NCBI GenBank assembly: GCA_036375275.1
Contig: DASUSF010000398.1
Span: 1-8,380 of the forward strand
DNA from: DASUSF01 sp036375275
GTDB taxonomy: Bacteria > Pseudomonadota > Alphaproteobacteria > Geminicoccales > Geminicoccaceae
DNA: 8,380 bases
Direction: 5' to 3'
The position numbers were made by a program, and so were the translations under genes. Below, piece after piece: positions 1-7,280 of the stretch. How positions within the stretch are numbered: position 1 is the first letter of the stretch; each line of letters starts with the position of its first letter. A model generated the notes under the pieces. That model was not told the DNA's origin. It searched no databases and saw nothing but the letters and a program-made list of their open reading frames with translations.

Positions 1-1
1 G

Positions 2-1051
2 GCGTTCCGCCACGAGACGGTCGACCGGGAGATCTTCAAGGAGTTCGGCAGCCTCGGCCTGCTCGGCCCGACCATCGACGGCTACGGCTGCGCCGGGACC
101 AGCTACGTCGGCTACGGGCTGATCGCGCGCGAGGTCGAGCGCGTCGACAGCGGCTACCGCTCGATGCTGAGCGTCCAGTCGTCGCTGGTGATGTTCCCGA
201 TCCACGCCTACGGCAGCGACGGGCAGAAGGAGGCCTACCTGCCGGGCCTCGCCAGGGGCGAGCTGGTCGGCTGCTTCGGCCTGACCGAGCCCGATCACGG
301 CTCCGATCCCGGCTCGATGGGCACGCGCGCCCGCAAGGTCGAGGGCGGCTACCGGCTGAGCGGCGCCAAGACCTGGATCAGCAACGCGCCGATCGCGGAT
401 GTCTACCTGGTCTGGGGCAAGGACCCGGACGGCGTGGTCCGCGGCTTCCTCATCGACAAGGGTGCGGACGGGCTGGCCGCGCCCAAGATCGAGGGCAAGT
501 TCTCGCTGCGCGCGGCGGTCACCGGTCAGATCCTGATGGACGACGTGTTCGTGCCGGAGGATCGGGTACTGCCCGGGATCAGCGGCCTCAAGGGGCCGTT
601 CAACTGCCTCAGCCGGGCCCGGTTCGGGATCTGCTTCGGCAGCATGGGCGCGGCCGAGTTCTGCTGGCACGCGGCCAGGCAGTACGTCCTCGACCGGAAA
701 CAGTTCGGCCGCCCGCTCGCCGCGAACCAGCTGATTCAGAAGAAGCTCGCCGACATGCAGACCGAGATCGCGCTCGCCCTGCAGGCGACGCTCCGCCTCG
801 GGCGGATGATGGACGAGGGCCAGGCGGCGGCGGAGCTGATCTCACTGGTCAAGCGCAACAACTGCGGCAAGGCGCTCGAGATCGCCCGGACCGCGCGCGA
901 CATGCACGGCGGCAACGGGGTCGCAGACGAGTACCACGTGATCCGGCACGTGCTGAATCTGGAATCCGTCAACACCTACGAGGGCACCCACGACGTCCAC
1001 GCCCTGATCCTCGGTCGCGCGCAGACCGGCATCCAGGCGTTCACCGGCTGA
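2..1051 (+). CDS. gcdH: Glutaryl-CoA dehydrogenase (decarboxylating), 5'-truncated by window edge
   Basis: FAD-dependent acyl-CoA dehydrogenase that oxidises and decarboxylates glutaryl-CoA to crotonyl-CoA in lysine, tryptophan and aromatic catabolism. It is cytoplasmic and passes electrons to ETF. The reading frame is open from position 2, giving 349 visible residues; about 45-55 N-terminal residues should lie outside. Visible residues 49-54 (DSGYRS) hold the Arg-Ser pair that in human GCDH contacts the glutaryl carboxylate. GLTEPDHGSDP and KTWISN follow, then ARFGI and DRKQFGRPLA in the C-terminal helical domain. The NTYEGTHD motif contains the catalytic base Glu at visible residue 327, 22 residues from the end. 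Similarity to human GCDH as I remember it runs the whole length, which favours GcdH over a generic acyl-CoA dehydrogenase. The ATG at 164 is internal (visible Met55), not the start. The 3' end overlaps convergent yacG by 11 nt. Confidence 0.95.
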   Translation, partial: AFRHETVDREIFKEFGSLGLLGPTIDGYGCAGTSYVGYGLIAREVERVDSGYRSMLSVQSSLVMFPIHAYGSDGQKEAYLPGLARGELVGCFGLTEPDHGSDPGSMGTRARKVEGGYRLSGAKTWISNAPIADVYLVWGKDPDGVVRGFLIDKGADGLAAPKIEGKFSLRAAVTGQILMDDVFVPEDRVLPGISGLKGPFNCLSRARFGICFGSMGAAEFCWHAARQYVLDRKQFGRPLAANQLIQKKLADMQTEIALALQATLRLGRMMDEGQAAAELISLVKRNNCGKALEIARTARDMHGGNGVADEYHVIRHVLNLESVNTYEGTHDVHALILGRAQTGIQAFTG

Positions 1052-1256
1052 TCTCGTCACGGGAGCCGTCCTCCTCGCCGCCGTCCTCCTCGGGGTCGGC
1101 GTCGAGCGCCGGCACCGCATAGACCTCGTTCATCCAGCGCGAAAGGTCGACCTGCCGGCAGCGCTTCGAGCAGAACGGCCGGAACTTCGGGTCGCGCGGC
1201 CGGCCGCAGATCGGGCAGCGGGGTGGCGTCCGGGCGGCCGGTCGCGGGTTCGCCAT
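1041..1256 (-). CDS. yacG: YacG-type zinc-binding protein (DNA gyrase inhibitor family)
   Basis: Small zinc protein of 71 residues. E. coli YacG binds GyrB and inhibits DNA gyrase. A zinc site is formed by Cys14, Cys17, Cys29 and Cys33 (CPICG, then FCSKRC). The family signature FRPFCSKRC followed by DLSRWMNEVYAVP spans about residues 25-49. The last 20 residues are strongly acidic (DPEEDGGEED), as is common for the family tail. The ATG lies 9 nt after the RNase E/G stop, so it is probably the last gene of the infA-maf-RNase operon. No strong Shine-Dalgarno is visible, so it may depend on coupling. Its stop lies inside the 3' end of convergent gcdH. The family call is secure; gyrase inhibition is inferred from E. 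coli. Confidence 0.93.
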   Translation of the reverse strand: MANPRPAARTPPRCPICGRPRDPKFRPFCSKRCRQVDLSRWMNEVYAVPALDADPEEDGGEEDGSRDEISR

Positions 1257-1265
1257 CTCGAGAGG

Positions 1266-2309
1266 TCACACGTCCGTCGTGATGGTCGCCAGCACCCTGC
1301 CCTCGCCCGCGCAACTCGGGCAAGGCCGGCGGAGCAGCTGATCCAGGCTCGGCCCGATCCGCTGCCGGGTCATCTGGACCAGCCCGAGCCGGGTCATCGG
1401 CAGGATCTCGACCGGCAGCGGGTCGTCCTCGAACGCGCGGCCCAGCGCGTGGTGGAGACGCTCGCGCTCGACCCTCCGCCGGAGGTCGACGAAGTCCACC
1501 ACGATGATGCCGCCAATCCGGCGCAGGCGGACCTGGTGGGCGATCGCGGCGGCCGCCTCGAGATCGAGCCCGAGTGCCGGCCGACCCGCGCCGTTGACGT
1601 CGATCGCCGTGAGCGCGGTGGTCGGCTCGATCAGCAGGGATCCGCCGCCGTCGAGCGCGACCTCGGGGTGCAGCGCATCCAGGAGCTGGTCGGCGAGCCC
1701 GGCCGCGCTCCAGACGCCGGGCTGCGCCTCGACCGCGAGCGGGACGGCGTGCCGCTCCAGGACGCCTCGGATCTTGAGCATCGCCAGGTGATCGTCCGCC
1801 GTGACGGCCGCCACGCCGAGCGCGCGCGCAGCGCGGAGCAGGCCCAGGATCGGGTCCGGGCGGTGCAGGAGCGCCGGCGGGGCGGCGTCGGCGGCGCGGC
1901 GCTCGATCGCGCCCCAGAGTGCCCGGAGCCGCTCCGACCCGGCGGACGCCGGCGCGACCGCCCGGCACGGCCGCAACGTCTCGCCGATATCGGCGAGGAC
2001 GACGTCGGTGGTGACCCGCGGCCCCTTCCCTGCCGTCGCCGGCCGCGCGACCTGAACGATCGCCGCCGCCCCTTCATGCAGCCGCGTGCCCGCCCGGGCC
2101 AGGTCCTTCCGGAGGTCGAGCCATCCCTCGCCGCCGTCGCCGAGGTCGACCCGGGCCGCCTTCAGATCGGGGTCGATCCGCGCGATCCGGGCCAGGTAGA
2201 TCCGACCGGTCCCGCCGTCGTCGGCCGGCAGGTAGTCGGTGAGGCGACCGTTCCGAAGGATCCCGCCCTCGAGCGCGCTCCCCTTCGAGCGGACGATCAG
2301 CTCGCTCAC
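1266..2309 (-). CDS. Short ribonuclease E/G family protein
   Basis: Endoribonuclease of the RNase E/G family, expected to act on rRNA or mRNA in the cytoplasm. I start it at the GTG at 2309, giving 347 residues beginning VSELIVRSKG. That GTG overlaps the maf stop by 4 nt (GTGA), and the homologous sequence begins there. The frame stays open 48 codons further upstream, but that stretch lies in maf and looks like non-coding translation. An S1-like region covers roughly residues 35-100. The two catalytic aspartates of the DNase-I-like domain are present: Asp237 in TAIDVNG and Asp272 in IIVVDFVDL, equivalent to E. coli RNase E D303 and D346. The Zn-link CPSC (Cys330, Cys333) sits near the C-terminus and the protein ends soon after. 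E. coli RNase G has 489 residues, so this is a compact form without the small domain or RNase E scaffold. I leave the symbol blank because rne versus rng is unclear. Confidence 0.92.
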   Translation of the reverse strand: MSELIVRSKGSALEGGILRNGRLTDYLPADDGGTGRIYLARIARIDPDLKAARVDLGDGGEGWLDLRKDLARAGTRLHEGAAAIVQVARPATAGKGPRVTTDVVLADIGETLRPCRAVAPASAGSERLRALWGAIERRAADAAPPALLHRPDPILGLLRAARALGVAAVTADDHLAMLKIRGVLERHAVPLAVEAQPGVWSAAGLADQLLDALHPEVALDGGGSLLIEPTTALTAIDVNGAGRPALGLDLEAAAAIAHQVRLRRIGGIIVVDFVDLRRRVERERLHHALGRAFEDDPLPVEILPMTRLGLVQMTRQRIGPSLDQLLRRPCPSCAGEGRVLATITTDV

Positions 2310-2896
2310 GACCCGGTCCAGCCGAGCCCGCGCAGCAGGTTGACGGTCTCGGCGAGCGGCAGCCCGACGACGTTGGAATAGCTGCCGTTGATCTGCAGCA
2401 CGAATGCCTCGGCACGGCCCTGGATCGCATAGCCGCCGGCCTTGCCCCGCCACTCGTCGCTGTCGAGGTAGCGGTCGATCTCGCTGCGCTCGAGGCGCTT
2501 GAAGCGCACCCTGGTGCTGACCAGCCGGGTCCGGATGCGCCGCGCGGGGTCGGCCACCGCCACGACGCCGATCACGGTATGACGGCGCCCCGAGAGGAGC
2601 TGCAGGCAGCGCTCGGCCGTCGCCCGGTCCACGGCCTTGGGCAGGATCCGCCGGCCGCAGGCCACCACGGTATCGGCGGCGATGACGAAGGCCGCATCGT
2701 CGCCGAGGGCGCCGAGCGCCGCGTTCAGCTTGTCGACGGCGACCCGCAGTGCGTGTTGCCGCGGCAGTTCCCGCTTCAGGGGCGCCTCGTCGACCTCGGG
2801 CGGAAGGATCCGTAGCGGCTCGACGCCGACCTGCCGAAGCAGCGCCAGACGCCTCGGCGAGGACGACGCCAGAACCAGCGGAACGTCGTCCTTCAC
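2306..2896 (-). CDS. maf: Maf-family nucleoside triphosphate pyrophosphatase (YhdE-like)
   Basis: House-cleaning pyrophosphatase of 196 residues that hydrolyses non-canonical or excess NTPs, releasing PPi. Signature motifs in order: SSSPRR (residues 11-16, phosphate-binding loop), AADTVV (73-78, with Asp75), GKAGGYAIQG (151-160) and GSYSNVVGLPLAE (171-183). The GKAGGYAIQG and GSYSNVVGLPL forms match the YhdE (dTTP/UTP pyrophosphatase) subgroup rather than YceF (7-methyl-GTP), so dTTPase/UTPase activity is the better inference. The start is a GTG at 2896, 3 nt after the infA stop, with only a weak ribosome site (AGCGG directly before it). The stop overlaps the GTG of the RNase E/G gene. Both joints suggest coupled translation from the infA transcript. 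Confidence 0.95.
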   Translation of the reverse strand: MKDDVPLVLASSSPRRLALLRQVGVEPLRILPPEVDEAPLKRELPRQHALRVAVDKLNAALGALGDDAAFVIAADTVVACGRRILPKAVDRATAERCLQLLSGRRHTVIGVVAVADPARRIRTRLVSTRVRFKRLERSEIDRYLDSDEWRGKAGGYAIQGRAEAFVLQINGSYSNVVGLPLAETVNLLRGLGWTGS

Positions 2897-2899
2897 CCG

Positions 2900-3118
2900 C
2901 TATTTGAAGCGGTACGTGATCCGGCCCCGGCTCAGGTCGTATGGTGTCATTTCCACCGTGACCTTGTCGCCGGTCAGCACCCGGATCCGGTTCTTGCGCA
3001 TCCGACCCGAGGTATGCGCGAGAATTTGATGCTCGTTTTCAAGCTTCACGCGAAACATCGCGTTCGGCAGAACTTCGGTGACGGTGCCTCCGAACTCGAT
3101 CAGATCTTCCTTGGCCAT
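2900..3118 (-). CDS. infA: Translation initiation factor IF-1
   Basis: IF-1 binds the 30S A site and assists IF-2 and IF-3 during initiation. The protein has the canonical 72 residues and forms one OB-fold (S1 family). It begins MAKEDLIEFGG and contains MFRVKLEN, HTSGRMRKNRIR, GDKVTVEMTPYDL and the C-terminal RITYRFK, all standard for IF-1. The ATG at 3118 is preceded by the clearest Shine-Dalgarno of the window. The gene is visibly less GC-rich than its neighbours (codons such as AAT, TTT and AAA appear), as is usual for highly expressed translation genes. It heads the sub-cluster infA-maf-RNase E/G-yacG and has its own candidate promoter in the 73-bp gap upstream. Confidence 0.98.
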   Translation of the reverse strand: MAKEDLIEFGGTVTEVLPNAMFRVKLENEHQILAHTSGRMRKNRIRVLTGDKVTVEMTPYDLSRGRITYRFK

Positions 3119-3121
3119 TCA

Positions 3122-3130
3122 TCCTCCTGG
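3122..3130 (-). promoter_or_regulatory. Strong Shine-Dalgarno of infA
   Basis: On the minus strand CCAGGAGGA lies just before the infA ATG at 3118. The AGGAGG core is about 5 nt from the start and is a perfect match to the 16S rRNA 3' end. Most other genes of this cluster have weak or no ribosome site, so IF-1 is probably translated independently and strongly. Confidence 0.85.
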
Positions 3131-3132
3131 AG

Positions 3133-3146
3133 AGCCGGCTTCGGCT
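3133..3146 (-). other. Small hairpin in infA leader
   Basis: AGCCG-GCTT-CGGCT (as read on the plus strand) forms a 5-bp stem with a 4-nt loop immediately upstream of the infA Shine-Dalgarno. It would sit near the 5' end of a transcript from the candidate infA promoter. It lacks a T-tract, so it is not an intrinsic terminator. It could stabilise the 5' end or tune translation; the short stem may also be chance. Confidence 0.3.
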
Positions 3147-3153
3147 GGATTGG

Positions 3154-3182
3154 TAGATGACGATTGTCCCGGCTCCGGTCAA
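3154..3182 (-). promoter_or_regulatory. Candidate sigma-70-type promoter of infA operon
   Basis: On the minus strand TTGACC (plus positions 3177-3182, five of six matches to the -35 consensus) is followed after 17 nt by CATCTA (3154-3159), a weak -10. Transcription would begin near 3147, leaving a leader of about 28 nt. This is the only gap over 20 nt inside the nine-gene block, which fits a secondary promoter. The -35 is convincing; the -10 is inferred from spacing. Confidence 0.5.
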
Positions 3183-3191
3183 GGGTCCGGC

Positions 3192-3635
3192 TCAGATCAC
3201 CGGCGCGCTGCCCGGCGGGAAGCGGGTCCGCAGCCGGCGGAGCAGCTGGTCCCGCAGCTCGCGATAGGCATCGAGCCGGGTCTCCCGGTTGCCGCTGATC
3301 AGGCTCGGATCGAGGGTCGGCCAGAACTCGATCTCGCAGGACGAGGTCCGGGTGAGCTCCACCGCCCGGTGCTGGGCCTCCGGCGACAGGGAGATCACGA
3401 GGTCGAAGTAATCGTCCTCGAGGTCGGCGAACGACTTCGGCCGGTGGCGCGACAGGTCGACCCCGATCTCGTCGAGCACCGCCACCGCGAAGGGGTCGAT
3501 CTCCCCGGGCCGCACGCCCACCGAATCGACGTAGATCCGGTCGCCGTGGAGCATCTTCATGAGCGCTTCCGCGATCGGGGAACGGATCGCGTTGTGGGTG
3601 CAGGCGAAGAGGACACTGCCCGGCAGCTCCTCCAT
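3192..3635 (-). CDS. Low-molecular-weight protein-tyrosine-phosphatase-like protein
   Basis: Cytoplasmic phosphatase-fold protein of 147 residues. The P-loop CTHNAIRS (Cys12 to Arg18-Ser19) fits the C-X5-R-(S/T) signature of LMW phosphatases and ArsC-type reductases. Asp109-Pro110 (TLDPS) is a candidate general acid near the C-terminal part. The only other cysteine is Cys100; the resolving cysteine pair of thioredoxin-linked arsenate reductases is absent (ISLSPEAQ stands where they have a CG motif), so arsenate reduction is unlikely. The natural substrate is unknown. The ATG at 3635 is 2 nt after the UPF0262 stop. The frame remains open upstream, but that part is out-of-frame UPF0262 sequence. 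The position between UPF0262 and infA is the conserved alphaproteobacterial one. Confidence 0.88.
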   Translation of the reverse strand: MEELPGSVLFACTHNAIRSPIAEALMKMLHGDRIYVDSVGVRPGEIDPFAVAVLDEIGVDLSRHRPKSFADLEDDYFDLVISLSPEAQHRAVELTRTSSCEIEFWPTLDPSLISGNRETRLDAYRELRDQLLRRLRTRFPPGSAPVI

Positions 3636-3637
3636 GG

Positions 3638-4111
3638 TCAGCCGCGGATGTGCAGGACGCAGACCAGGGTGAACAGCCGCCTGGCCGTCTCGTCGTCGAC
3701 CTCGACCCGGTCCTCGAGCATGGTCCGGAGCTTGTCCGCGCCTTCGTCGTGCAGGCCGCGCCGCCCCATGTCGATCGCCTCGATGCGGCTCGGCGAGGCG
3801 GTGCGGATCGCCTGGAAGTAGCTGTCGCAGATCAGGAAATAGTCCTTGATCAGGCTCCGGAACGGGCGCACCGGGAGCGTGACCTCGGCGTGCTGGTCGT
3901 CGGGACCGGCGACGTCGAGCACGAGGGTGGTGCCGCGGAGCGAAAGGACCACGCGGTACGGGCCCTTGAAGCCGTTCTTCAACGAGAAGTGGTTGCTCTC
4001 GAGCAGATCGAACACCGCGACCTGACGCTCGTGCTCGACCTCGCGGCTCCACCGGACGATGCTGCCGGTGTCGAGGCGGATCTCGACGATGCGCCCGGTC
4101 GGGTCGGTCAT
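3638..4111 (-). CDS. UPF0262 family conserved protein of unknown function
   Basis: A 157-residue soluble protein without signal peptide or membrane segment. It matches UPF0262, a conserved alphaproteobacterial family with no established function. Diagnostic stretches are EHERQVAVFDLLESNHF (about residues 26-42), GPYRVVLSL (50-58), RSLIKDYFLICDSYFQAIRTA (start at residue 85) and IEAIDMGRRGLHDEG (110-124), then ARRLFTLVCVLH near the end. The ATG overlaps the hisD stop (ATGA, 4108-4111), giving strong coupling to hisD, and the LMW phosphatase follows after 2 nt. Invariant charged and aromatic residues (KDYFLICDSY, DMGRRGLH) suggest a binding surface or active site, but no catalytic motif is recognisable. 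Family call is secure; role unknown. Confidence 0.92.
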   Translation of the reverse strand: MTDPTGRIVEIRLDTGSIVRWSREVEHERQVAVFDLLESNHFSLKNGFKGPYRVVLSLRGTTLVLDVAGPDDQHAEVTLPVRPFRSLIKDYFLICDSYFQAIRTASPSRIEAIDMGRRGLHDEGADKLRTMLEDRVEVDDETARRLFTLVCVLHIRG

Positions 4112-5415
4112 CCGCCCGCCGACGCGTGCAGACGGATCCGGATCGCCCGGGCGTGGGCCTCGAGCCCTTCGGCGCGGGCCAGCCGCTCCGCGGTCGGGGC
4201 CAGCCGCTCGAAGGCGGCGCGGTCGCAGCGGAGCAGGGTCGTGCGCTTGAGGAAGTCGAACACCGAGAGCCCGGACGCGAAGCGGGCGGTCCGCCCGGTC
4301 GGCAGCACGTGGTTCGGCCCGCCGGTGTAGTCGCCGATCACCTCGGGCGTGCAGGCGCCGAGGAAGATCGACCCGGCATGCCGGATCGCGGCGGCGAGCC
4401 GTTCGGGCTCCCCGACCATCAGCTCCAGGTGCTCCGGCGCGATCCGGTCGACCAGCGCCGGCGCCTCGCGCGCGAGATCGCCGACCACGATGATCGCGCC
4501 ATGGTCCCGCCAGCTCGCCGCCGCGACGGCGCGACGCGGCAGATCCGCGAGCTGCGCCTCGAGTGCGCGCGCGACCCGCCCGGCGAGGCGGTCGTCGTCG
4601 GTGATCAGGATCGCCTGGGCAACCTCGTCGTGCTCCGCCTGGCTCAAGAGGTCGGCCGCGATCCAGGCCGGATCCTGCGCGCCGTCGGCGACGATCAGGA
4701 TCTCCGACGGGCCGGCGATCATGTCGATCCCGACCCGGCCGAAGACCTGCCGCTTGGCTTCGGCGACCCAGGCGTTGCCGGGCCCGACGATCTTGTCGAC
4801 CGAGGGCACGGTCCGTGTCCCGTACGCGAGGGCCGCCACCGCCTGCGCGCCCCCGATCCGGTAGATCTCGTCCACCCCGGCGATCGCCGCGGCCGCCAGC
4901 ACCTGCGGGTCGAGCACGCCGCCCTGCGCCGGCACGACCATGACCAGCCGCGGCACGCCCGCGATTCGGGCCGGGAGCGCGTTCATGAGGACCGAGCTCG
5001 GGTACGCCGCCGTGCCGCCCGGAACGTACAGCCCGACCGAGTCGACCGGTCGCCAGCGGAGCCCGAGGCCGACCCCCTCCCCGTCCGTCCAGGCGAGGTC
5101 CGGCGGCCGCTGCCGCTCATGAAAGGCGGTGATCCGGCTGGCGGCCCGCTCCAGGGCATCCCGGACCGAGGGGTCGATGGTGCGGAGCGCGTGGTCGATC
5201 TCGGCCGCGCCGACCCTGAGGGTTGCGGCGCTCAGCGCGACCCCGTCGAAGCGGCGGGTCAGCTCGATCAGGGCCTCGTCGCCACGCGCCACGACCTCGC
5301 CGATGATCGTCCGGACATCCCGGCTGACGTCGACGGCGGCCTCCCGCTTGCCGTCCACGAGCGCGGCGAAGGCGGCCTCGAACGCCGGGTCCGCCGTCCG
5401 CAGGCGTAGCGGCAC
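4108..5415 (-). CDS. hisD: Histidinol dehydrogenase
   Basis: Zn- and NAD-dependent enzyme that oxidises L-histidinol twice to L-histidine, the last two reactions of histidine synthesis; cytoplasmic dimer. I start it at the GTG at 5415 (VPLRLRTADPAF), 2 nt after the DUF2948 stop, giving 435 residues, close to the family length. The frame is open for 192 more codons upstream, but that is DUF2948 read out of frame. Key residues equivalent to E. coli HisD are all present: zinc ligands Gln259 and His262 (LLSQAEHDE), Asp362 (GDYTGGPNHVLPTG) and His421 (GLEAHA), and catalytic Glu328-His329 (IAPEHLE). VGLYVPGGTA and IDMIAGPSEI are further signatures. No other his gene is in the window, so hisD is separated from the rest of its pathway here. 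Confidence 0.97.
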   Translation of the reverse strand: MPLRLRTADPAFEAAFAALVDGKREAAVDVSRDVRTIIGEVVARGDEALIELTRRFDGVALSAATLRVGAAEIDHALRTIDPSVRDALERAASRITAFHERQRPPDLAWTDGEGVGLGLRWRPVDSVGLYVPGGTAAYPSSVLMNALPARIAGVPRLVMVVPAQGGVLDPQVLAAAAIAGVDEIYRIGGAQAVAALAYGTRTVPSVDKIVGPGNAWVAEAKRQVFGRVGIDMIAGPSEILIVADGAQDPAWIAADLLSQAEHDEVAQAILITDDDRLAGRVARALEAQLADLPRRAVAAASWRDHGAIIVVGDLAREAPALVDRIAPEHLELMVGEPERLAAAIRHAGSIFLGACTPEVIGDYTGGPNHVLPTGRTARFASGLSVFDFLKRTTLLRCDRAAFERLAPTAERLARAEGLEAHARAIRIRLHASAGG

Positions 5416-5417
5416 CC

Positions 5418-5900
5418 TCAGGCGTCCGACTGCGCGACGACGGGGTGGACCGGGACGGCGGTGGCGGGGGCGCACTCGCCGAAGTCCTCGAGCCGGACCT
5501 CGATCTTCCTGACCTTGAGCTGGATCGCGGCGTCGCCGGCGAACAGCAGGTTGATCCGCGCGCCGCCGCCTTCGGGATCGGGCTCGTCGATGATCGTCAG
5601 GAGCTCGAGCCGGACCCGCCCGAAGCGCGGATCGATGCCGCGATAGCGGACCGCCTCGACCTCGTCGAACGTGAGGGCGCACTGGCATTGCAGCAGCGCG
5701 CCGGGCTCGCCGGTGTCCTTCTGGCACTCCCGGCGAAAGCGGAGGAACGCGGCCATGAAGCGGTCCTCGGTGCGCAGGTAGGCCATCTCGGAGATGCAGG
5801 TCAGCGCGTCCTGCAGGCACGCCGCCATGACGTGCAGGTCCTCGTCGTCGACCGCGCGGAGCCTGAGGCGCTCCCTGGTCGTGTCGCCCGACGGGCGCAT
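5418..5900 (-). CDS. DUF2948 family conserved protein of unknown function
   Basis: A 160-residue protein, probably cytoplasmic, matching DUF2948, a conserved alphaproteobacterial family usually found between murA and hisD. Features: RLRAVDDEDLHVMAACLQDAL (about residues 13-33), EMAYLRTEDRFMAAFLRFRRE (38-58), FDEVEAVRYRGIDP (78-91) and the closing core LLFAGDAAIQLKVRKIEVRLEDFG (118-141), followed by a short variable tail. It holds six cysteines (28, 35, 59, 72, 74, 143); the CQC pair could bind metal but I see no standard motif. The ATG at 5900 has an excellent Shine-Dalgarno, unlike most joints here, so it is probably translated independently of murA. No function can be assigned. Confidence 0.9.
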   Translation of the reverse strand: MRPSGDTTRERLRLRAVDDEDLHVMAACLQDALTCISEMAYLRTEDRFMAAFLRFRRECQKDTGEPGALLQCQCALTFDEVEAVRYRGIDPRFGRVRLELLTIIDEPDPEGGGARINLLFAGDAAIQLKVRKIEVRLEDFGECAPATAVPVHPVVAQSDA

Positions 5901-5906
5901 CGCGTT

Positions 5907-5912
5907 CCTCCA
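5907..5912 (-). promoter_or_regulatory. Strong Shine-Dalgarno of the DUF2948 gene
   Basis: The minus strand reads CTGGAGGAACGCG directly before the ATG at 5900, with GGAGG 6 nt from the start. It fixes the start codon and lies in the 17-nt gap after the murA stop. Confidence 0.8.
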
Positions 5913-5917
5913 GGTGC

Positions 5918-7186
<1,269 letters not shown>

Positions 7187-7213
7187 CTAGGACTCCAGGA
7201 TCGGTCGGGCCTT

Positions 7214-7242
7214 CATGTACGACCGGCGGCGCCGCTCCTCAA
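7214..7242 (-). promoter_or_regulatory. Candidate promoter of the murA operon
   Basis: On the minus strand TTGAGG (plus positions 7237-7242) is followed after exactly 17 nt by TACATG (7214-7219). The -35 matches four of six consensus bases (TTGA) and the -10 three of six. Transcription would start near 7207, about 20 nt before the murA ATG. The -35 lies inside the second copy of an 11-bp direct repeat. Spacing and place are good; the elements are imperfect. Confidence 0.45.
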
Positions 7243-7267
7243 CCCATACGCGGCGGGCTCCTCAACC
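7234..7267 (-). repeat. 11-bp direct repeat in murA leader
   Basis: GGTTGAGGAGC occurs twice on the minus strand, at plus positions 7257-7267 and 7234-7244, perfectly conserved and 23 bp apart, about two helical turns. The downstream copy overlaps the candidate murA -35. It could be a tandem operator or a duplicated -35 region; chance duplication in GC-rich DNA is the alternative. Confidence 0.55.
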
Positions 7268-7280
7268 GGGAGGTGATGCA

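Noticed and set aside
1449..2381. Plus-strand open frame (310 codons) opposite the RNase E/G gene
   Set aside because: Antisense to a convincing RNase E/G gene; composition typical of a shadow frame.
2310..2453. 48-codon upstream extension of the RNase E/G frame
   Set aside because: This segment is maf read out of frame; the GTG at 2309 overlapping the maf stop matches where the family sequence begins.
3636..4052. Upstream extension of the LMW phosphatase frame (139 codons)
   Set aside because: Overlaps UPF0262 out of frame; the phosphatase fold begins at the ATG at 3635.
3078..4330. Two plus-strand open frames opposite UPF0262, the LMW phosphatase and infA
   Set aside because: They cross several well-supported genes on the other strand and have no family features.
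4126..5409. Long plus-strand open frame (427 codons) opposite hisD
   Set aside because: Lies wholly antisense to a hisD with all active-site residues. Long antisense frames are common in GC-rich genes. The product is low-complexity, rich in Arg, Asp, Pro and Gly, with no recognisable fold.
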